DNA of 38,727 bases from Lachnospiraceae bacterium (GTDB lineage Bacteria; Bacillota; Clostridia; Lachnospirales; Lachnospiraceae), in assembly GCA_024403335.1 (NCBI GenBank), contig JAKSSA010000020.1, forward strand, positions 1 through 38,727. The letters are read 5' to 3'. How positions within the stretch are numbered: position 1 is the stretch's first letter; every line of letters starts with the position of its first letter. Made by a program: the position numbers and the translations under genes. Of the stretch, positions 33,821 through 38,727 are shown piece by piece. Below the pieces are notes generated by a model. That model worked only from the letters and a program-made list of their open reading frames with translations, made no database searches and was not told where the DNA came from.

Positions 33821-34273
33821 TTAATCCTGCTGTCTTAAGTTCTCTAAAATTTCTGCTTCTTTAGGATCAAAAATAACATCCTGATCAATCAACATAATAA
33901 GCTTACCATTTCTGTTAAGAACATTTGTGAAGAAACGGGTTTGGCTGTTGATTAAAACTTTAGGAGTTTCAAGAATTTCCTTCTCTGCGAAATTTTCAAT
34001 TCCAATAACTTTATCCGCTTTGAATGCTACCTCAGTATTAGCGCACTTAGTTACAATAAGCTTTGTCTCATTGGTATCATTAACCTCAGGAAGATTGAAT
34101 CTTGCCCTGAGACTGTAAACCGGCAAAACATTTCCTCTGAGATTCAAAATACCAAGCACATTAACCGGTGAATTGGGCACAGGAGTAACCTGTGATACAG
34201 TTTCAATTCCATTGATATAACGTATATCAAGCCCATATTCATTTCCTGCGATTTCGAAAATAACCTGTTGCAT
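33821..34273 (-). CDS. CheW-like chemotaxis coupling protein
   Basis: Stand-alone CheW domain of 150 residues, which normally links chemoreceptors to the kinase CheA at the membrane array. It shows the family pattern IFEIAGNEYGLDIRYINGIE, VTPVPNSPVNVLGILNLRGNVLPVYSLR and LIMLIDQDVIF. AAGGAG lies about 7 nt before the ATG. It is 38 nt downstream of prfB, so its place in a translation/secretion operon is unrelated to function. Whether it is the main CheW or an accessory one cannot be told here. Confidence 0.92.
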   Translation of the reverse strand: MQQVIFEIAGNEYGLDIRYINGIETVSQVTPVPNSPVNVLGILNLRGNVLPVYSLRARFNLPEVNDTNETKLIVTKCANTEVAFKADKVIGIENFAEKEILETPKVLINSQTRFFTNVLNRNGKLIMLIDQDVIFDPKEAEILENLRQQD

Positions 34274-34311
34274 TGTAGCTCCTTTCTCTGCAGCTTCTTT
34301 GCTGCTAACCG

Positions 34312-35421
34312 TCAGTTCTTTTTATTAATATATGCAAGATATGCATTGATAAACGGGTCTAAATTTCCGTCAAGCACAGACTGCGCACTACCAACCTCGC
34401 AATCAGTTCTGTGATCCTTTACAAGAGTGTAGGGCTGTAAAACATAAGACCTTATCTGACTTCCGAAATTAATGTTCTTTGATTCACCTCTTATGCCAGC
34501 CTGTTTATCGGCATTTTCTTCCTGCTTGAGCAAATAAAGCTTTGCTTTCAACATCTGCATTGCCTTATCAAGGTTTTGGAAATGAGATCTTTCATTCTGG
34601 CAATTAACTATAATGCCGGTAGGAATATGTGTTACTCGCACAGCAGATGAAGTTTTATTAATATGCTGTCCACCTGCACCGCTTGATCTGTAAACATCAA
34701 CCTTGATATCATCTTCGTTAATTTCAACATCCAAGTCCTCTTCAATATCAGGCATTACATCACAGGAAACGAAGGATGTCTGACGTTTGCCTGCTGCATT
34801 AAAGGGTGATATTCTTACAAGTCTGTGAATACCATGCTCTGATTTAAGATAACCATATGCATTTAATCCCGAAATTTCCAAGGTCACAGATTTATAACCT
34901 GCTTCATCACCATCAAGGAAATCAAGCATTGTAACTTTATAACCTTTTTTATCAGCAAAGCGCTGATACATTCTGCAAAGCATTGAGGCCCAGTCGCAGC
35001 TTTCCGTACCACCTGCACCTGCATGAAGTGTTAAAATAGCGCCTTCCTTATCATATTCACCTGATAATAAAGTACCAAGTCTTACGGTTTCAAAATGCTC
35101 TTTAAATATTCTTAAGCTTTCCAAAACCTCAGGTATCAATTCAGGATCATTTGACTCATATCCCATTTCAAGAAAGGTTTCTACATCTTCAAATTCCTGA
35201 ACTAAGGTGTCATATTCCTGAACATCATCCTTAAGATTTTTAAGTTCTTTGACATACTCCTGAGATTTTGCAACAGAATCCCAAAATCCGTCCTCCTGCA
35301 TAATACCGTCGATTTCTTCAATACGTTCCTTCTTTGCTTTTAAATTGAGGGAATCACTTAGTTCTTCCAACGGCTGTCTGTAGTTATTTAATTCGAATTT
35401 TGTATTGTCAAGTTCTACCAC
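34312..35421 (-). CDS. prfB: Peptide chain release factor 2
   Basis: Release factor that recognises UGA and UAA stops and triggers peptidyl-tRNA hydrolysis, 369 residues. It contains the stop-recognition tripeptide SPF (HRLVRISPFNAAGKRQTSF) and the catalytic GGQ in SGAGGQHINKTSSAVR. The start codon is GTG with AGGCGG 6 nt upstream. The whole protein is in one frame, including the N-terminal segment before KAKKERIEE where many bacteria have the programmed +1 frameshift at CUU-UGA, so autoregulation by frameshift is absent here. It lies 27 nt downstream of secA. Confidence 0.98.
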   Translation of the reverse strand: MVELDNTKFELNNYRQPLEELSDSLNLKAKKERIEEIDGIMQEDGFWDSVAKSQEYVKELKNLKDDVQEYDTLVQEFEDVETFLEMGYESNDPELIPEVLESLRIFKEHFETVRLGTLLSGEYDKEGAILTLHAGAGGTESCDWASMLCRMYQRFADKKGYKVTMLDFLDGDEAGYKSVTLEISGLNAYGYLKSEHGIHRLVRISPFNAAGKRQTSFVSCDVMPDIEEDLDVEINEDDIKVDVYRSSGAGGQHINKTSSAVRVTHIPTGIIVNCQNERSHFQNLDKAMQMLKAKLYLLKQEENADKQAGIRGESKNINFGSQIRSYVLQPYTLVKDHRTDCEVGSAQSVLDGNLDPFINAYLAYINKKN

Positions 35422-35448
35422 TTTTTACCGCCTTATCTAATAACAATT

Positions 35449-38022
35449 TTACTGTTCATTTTTTCCGCAGCAGAATTTATACTTCTTTCCGCTACCGCAA
35501 GGACACTTATCATTTGGCATAATCTTCTTTTGGGTACGACGAACCGGCTCTGCAACAGAGTTATCAGTACGATTTGTACCGGTAATCTTTGCAACCTCCT
35601 CACGTTCCATCTTGCGTTCAACGCTCACATGCATCAAAGTCTTAATAGTTTCCTCTGCGATACTTTGTTCCATTTCCTCGAACATGTCATATCCGGCAAG
35701 CTTATATTCAATAACAGGATTTCTCTGTCCATATGCCTGCAAACCAATACCGGTACGAAGCTGTTCCATATCGTCAATATGAGCCATCCACTTTTTGTCA
35801 ATGGTTCTCAAAAGGATAATACGCTCAAGTTCACGAATAACCTCTTCTGAAGGGAATAAGCTTTCGCGTTCTTCGTAAAGTCTGACCAAAGTTTCCTTAA
35901 GCTGCTGAATAAGCATATTCTTTCGCATATTCTTAAGCTGCTCAGGCTTAAAGGTAAGCTTTTCAATTCCAAAAATCGGAACAAGCAATTCATTAAGCTC
36001 TTCCAAATCCCAATCTGCAGGATTCATATCTTCATTAATAACAGAATCCACACACTGAGTTGCAACCTCCATCATCATATTAATAATTGAAGGACGCATA
36101 TTCAAGCCATCCAGAACCTTACGGCGTTCTGAATAAATAAGTTCTCTTTGTTCATTGTTTACCTGATCATATTCAAGCAAACTCTTTCTGACGCCAAAAT
36201 GATTATTTTCAATCTTTTTCTGTGCTCTTTCAACTGCAGAGCTTAACATCTTATGCTCAAGAGGCTGACCTTCCGGCATTCCAAGCATGTTAAACATTGA
36301 AATCATACGATCAGGTGCAAAAAGGCGCATCATCTTATCTTCAAGTGAGATATAAAACTTTGATTCACCCGGATCACCCTGACGGCCTGCACGACCACGA
36401 AGCTGATTATCAATTCGTCTTGATTCGTGACGCTCAGTACCAATAATCTTTAAACCGCCAAGTTCAACAACGCCCTCGCCAAGCTTAATATCTGTACCAC
36501 GACCTGCCATATTGGTTGCAATTGTAACAGCACCCTTCTGACCGGCATCTGCAATAATCTCAGCTTCCAAAGCATGATATTTTGCATTCAAAACACGATG
36601 AGGAACGCCCTGCTTCTTCAAAAGCATACTAAGCTCTTCAGATGCTTCAATTGTGATAGTACCAACCAAAACCGGCTGTCCCTTTTCATGTGTTGCTATA
36701 ATTTCCTGAACAATAGCATTCAGCTTTTCGCGTTTTGACTTAAAAACAATGTCATTTAAGTCTTTTCGTGCTATAGGCAAATGAGTCGGTACTTCAATAA
36801 CATCCATACCGTAAATCTCACGAAATTCTCTTTCTTCTGTCAATGCAGTACCTGTAAGACCGCATTTCTTCTTGTATTTATTAAAGAAGTTCTGGAAGGT
36901 AATAGTTGCCAAGGTTTTACTCTCGCGCTTAACTTCAACATGTTCCTTTGCTTCTATCGCCTGATGCAAACCATCTGAGAAACGTCTGCCTGGCAAAATA
37001 CGACCTGTAAAGTCGTCTACAATCATAATCTGGTTATCCTGAACTACATAATCCTTATCTTTAAACATAAGATGATGCGCGCGTAAAGCAAGAATGATAT
37101 TATGCTGAATGTCATAATTTTCAGCATCTGCCAGGTTATCTATCTGGAAGAACTGCTCAACCTTCTTAACACCTTCTTCGGTAAGATGAACATTCTTATC
37201 TTTCTCATTTACGATGAAATCACCGCTTTCAGCGCTTTGTTCACCCATAATAAGATCCATCTTCGAAAGTTCTTTTTCAGTACCTCTTTTCAGCTGGCAG
37301 GCAAGAATATCACAAGTCTGGTAAAGCTTGGTTGATTTACCACTTTGACCTGAAATAATCAAAGGAGTTCTTGCTTCATCAATTAAAATAGAGTCAACTT
37401 CATCGATGATGGCATAACTCAAATCACGCATAACAAGCTTTTCCTTGTATATAACCATGTTATCACGCAAATAATCAAAGCCAAACTCGTTATTGGTACC
37501 GTAAGTAATGTCCTTCGCATATGCGATACGTCTCTCATCATTGTCCATACTGTTAAGAATGCAGCCTACCGACAAGCCTAACAGCTCATAAATAGGTCCA
37601 ATCCACTCTGAATCTCGCAAAGCAAGATAGTCATTTACAGTAACAACATGTACTCCATCGCCTGTAAGTGCATTCAAATATGCAGCCAAAGCAATAGTCT
37701 GAGTCTTACCTTCACCTGTTCTCATTTCGGTTATTCTTCCCTGATGGAGAATAATACCACCAATGAGCTGCTCGTCATAGTGGGGTGTACCTAAGGTTCT
37801 CTTTGTAGCTTCCTTTACCAAAGCAAAAGCTTCAGGCAATATGGCATCCAAAGATTCACCATTTTTATATCTTTCCTTGAATTCTACAGTCTTATTTTTA
37901 AGCTCTTCATCAGGAATTTTTTCAAATCTTGGTTCATAATAATGTATTTTATCGATGATTGGATAAAGGCGTTTTACTTCACGCTGGCTTCTTGTCCCAA
38001 ACCATTTATCAAACAATTTCAT
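35449..38022 (-). CDS. secA: Preprotein translocase ATPase SecA
   Basis: Motor ATPase that drives secretory proteins through SecYEG, 857 residues. It has Walker A MRTGEGKTQTIALAAYL, the DEVDSILIDEARTPLIISG motif, the preprotein cross-linking domain, GTDIKLG and RGRAGRQGDPG in the second nucleotide-binding fold, and the C-terminal zinc-binding tail CPCGSGKKYKFCC. I chose the ATG at 38022, with AAGGA upstream and the usual MKLFDKWFG start; the in-frame extension to 38148 runs through the hpf terminator and is rejected. prfB follows at 27 nt. Confidence 0.99.
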   Translation of the reverse strand: MKLFDKWFGTRSQREVKRLYPIIDKIHYYEPRFEKIPDEELKNKTVEFKERYKNGESLDAILPEAFALVKEATKRTLGTPHYDEQLIGGIILHQGRITEMRTGEGKTQTIALAAYLNALTGDGVHVVTVNDYLALRDSEWIGPIYELLGLSVGCILNSMDNDERRIAYAKDITYGTNNEFGFDYLRDNMVIYKEKLVMRDLSYAIIDEVDSILIDEARTPLIISGQSGKSTKLYQTCDILACQLKRGTEKELSKMDLIMGEQSAESGDFIVNEKDKNVHLTEEGVKKVEQFFQIDNLADAENYDIQHNIILALRAHHLMFKDKDYVVQDNQIMIVDDFTGRILPGRRFSDGLHQAIEAKEHVEVKRESKTLATITFQNFFNKYKKKCGLTGTALTEEREFREIYGMDVIEVPTHLPIARKDLNDIVFKSKREKLNAIVQEIIATHEKGQPVLVGTITIEASEELSMLLKKQGVPHRVLNAKYHALEAEIIADAGQKGAVTIATNMAGRGTDIKLGEGVVELGGLKIIGTERHESRRIDNQLRGRAGRQGDPGESKFYISLEDKMMRLFAPDRMISMFNMLGMPEGQPLEHKMLSSAVERAQKKIENNHFGVRKSLLEYDQVNNEQRELIYSERRKVLDGLNMRPSIINMMMEVATQCVDSVINEDMNPADWDLEELNELLVPIFGIEKLTFKPEQLKNMRKNMLIQQLKETLVRLYEERESLFPSEEVIRELERIILLRTIDKKWMAHIDDMEQLRTGIGLQAYGQRNPVIEYKLAGYDMFEEMEQSIAEETIKTLMHVSVERKMEREEVAKITGTNRTDNSVAEPVRRTQKKIMPNDKCPCGSGKKYKFCCGKNEQ

Positions 38023-38124
38023 TGTTAAATCCTTTCGAAATATACGGATAATTACATGTGCTATTTCACACAAAACTTCATAATATATTAACACATTCAC
38101 AGGTATAAAACAAGACAAAAAATA

Positions 38125-38144
38125 CGGAGCACATATGCGCTCCG
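38125..38144 (-). terminator. Rho-independent terminator between hpf and secA
   Basis: Minus-strand inverted repeat CGGAGC/GCTCCG with inner pairs around CATATG, followed by TATTTTTTG. secA therefore needs its own promoter; TTGTTT and TAATAT with a 17-bp spacer at about 38086-38114 is a weak candidate. Confidence 0.85.
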
Positions 38145-38187
38145 CCAAATCATTTCTTAATCAAATACAATTATCTTGGCACTGAAT

Positions 38188-38712
38188 TTAGCACTCCGGC
38201 TCTATAAGTCCATAATTACCATCTTTTCGCTTATAAACAACATTCACCTCATCAGTATAAGCATCTCTGAAAACAAAGAAATCATGTCCTAACAATTCCA
38301 TCTGAAGGCATGCCTCCTCAGCGTCCATAGGTTTAACAGCAAACTTCTTGGTCTTGATGATTTTTATTTCATTCTCATCGCTTTCATTTGAATTGACAAA
38401 TTCCTCTGCCAAACCACCTGTCTGTTTCTTATCAATCAGCTTATTCTTATATTTTTTAAGCTGTCTTTCAATAGTTTCCTGAATTAAGTCGATTGATGCA
38501 TACATATCTTCGCTTGACTGCTCAGCACGTATCATGGTATTTCTCAACGGAATTGTAACTTCAATCTTCTGATCTGTCTTTACAACACTAAGGGTTACAT
38601 GGATTTCAGTATCCTCAAGAAAGTACTTCTCAAGCTTACCAAACTTTTCTTTAACCATTCTCTTTAATGCTTCAGTTACTTCAATGTTCTTTCCCGTAAA
38701 TGTATAATTCAT
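38188..38712 (-). CDS. hpf: Ribosome hibernation promoting factor, long form
   Basis: Ribosome-associated protein that pairs 70S ribosomes into inactive 100S dimers during slow growth. At 174 residues it is the long Gram-positive form: the N-terminal RaiA/YfiA domain (about 1-100, starting MNYTFTGKNIEVTEALKRMV) plus the C-terminal dimerisation domain (about 118-174, KKFAVKPMDAEEACLQMELLGHDFFVFRDA and VVYKRKDGNYGLIEP). GGAGG lies about 6 nt before the ATG at the window edge. It is followed by a terminator and then secA, a common order in Firmicutes. Confidence 0.97.
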   Translation of the reverse strand: MNYTFTGKNIEVTEALKRMVKEKFGKLEKYFLEDTEIHVTLSVVKTDQKIEVTIPLRNTMIRAEQSSEDMYASIDLIQETIERQLKKYKNKLIDKKQTGGLAEEFVNSNESDENEIKIIKTKKFAVKPMDAEEACLQMELLGHDFFVFRDAYTDEVNVVYKRKDGNYGLIEPEC

Positions 38713-38727
38713 AACTATACCTCCGAT

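Noticed and set aside
34312-35421. Programmed frameshift in prfB
   Set aside because: Searched the first 30 codons for CTT-TGA and found an uninterrupted frame.
38023-38148. 42-residue N-terminal extension of SecA
   Set aside because: It would read through the hpf terminator; the standard MKLFDKW start with AAGGA is at 38022.

Overview
The window looks like a chromosomal segment of a low-GC, flagellated or chemotactic Gram-positive anaerobe, most likely a member of the Lachnospiraceae (Butyrivibrio, Pseudobutyrivibrio, Lachnospira or Roseburia type). The evidence is the AT-rich sequence, strong AGGAGG-type ribosome binding sites, long-form HPF next to secA and prfB, PyrR-controlled pyrimidine genes, lipoproteins and MalF/MalG-type sugar permeases without a local ATPase. 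The genus is an inference. All 27 protein genes I accept lie on the minus strand, so transcription runs from high to low coordinates. I see no tRNA, rRNA, CRISPR array, insertion sequence or phage gene.

Layout in the direction of transcription. 38.7-32.5 kb: hpf, secA, prfB, a CheW protein, a DUF4003 protein and a possible 32-residue peptide. 32.5-27.5 kb: uvrB and uvrA, with a possible SOS operator. 27.3-20.4 kb: an accessory operon encoding a wall-spanning surface protein, an FRG-domain protein, two sugar-ABC permeases and a solute-binding lipoprotein that also has a C-terminal membrane helix. 20.3-19.5 kb: a lipoprotein with two OB-like modules. 19.4-11.4 kb: a signalling operon made of a REC/degenerate-GGDEF/EAL/PAS protein, a hybrid histidine kinase and a membrane-anchored amidase-family protein that has lost its catalytic residues. 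11.3-9.1 kb: pyrR and uraA behind a leader RNA with binding loop, antiterminator and terminator. 8.9-6.1 kb: a DUF4349 lipoprotein overlapping recJ. 5.9-4.7 kb: glyA. 4.3-3.2 kb: a CheY-like receiver and a YcgR-type PilZ protein. 3.0-1.6 kb: the NfeD/SPFH membrane pair. 1.3-0 kb: a small unknown protein and a patatin-like lipase.

Most genes are housekeeping. The more unusual parts are the pseudo-amidase signalling operon, the surface-protein/FRG/sugar-transport operon, and a recurring pattern of degenerate tandem repeats just 3' of genes. Each repeat has a different unit (9, 15, about 17-20, 23, about 25 and 41 bp). In several the natural stop codon is itself part of the repeat, so in-frame stops are repeated; the clearest is after the PilZ gene, with seven in-frame stops exactly 9 nt apart.
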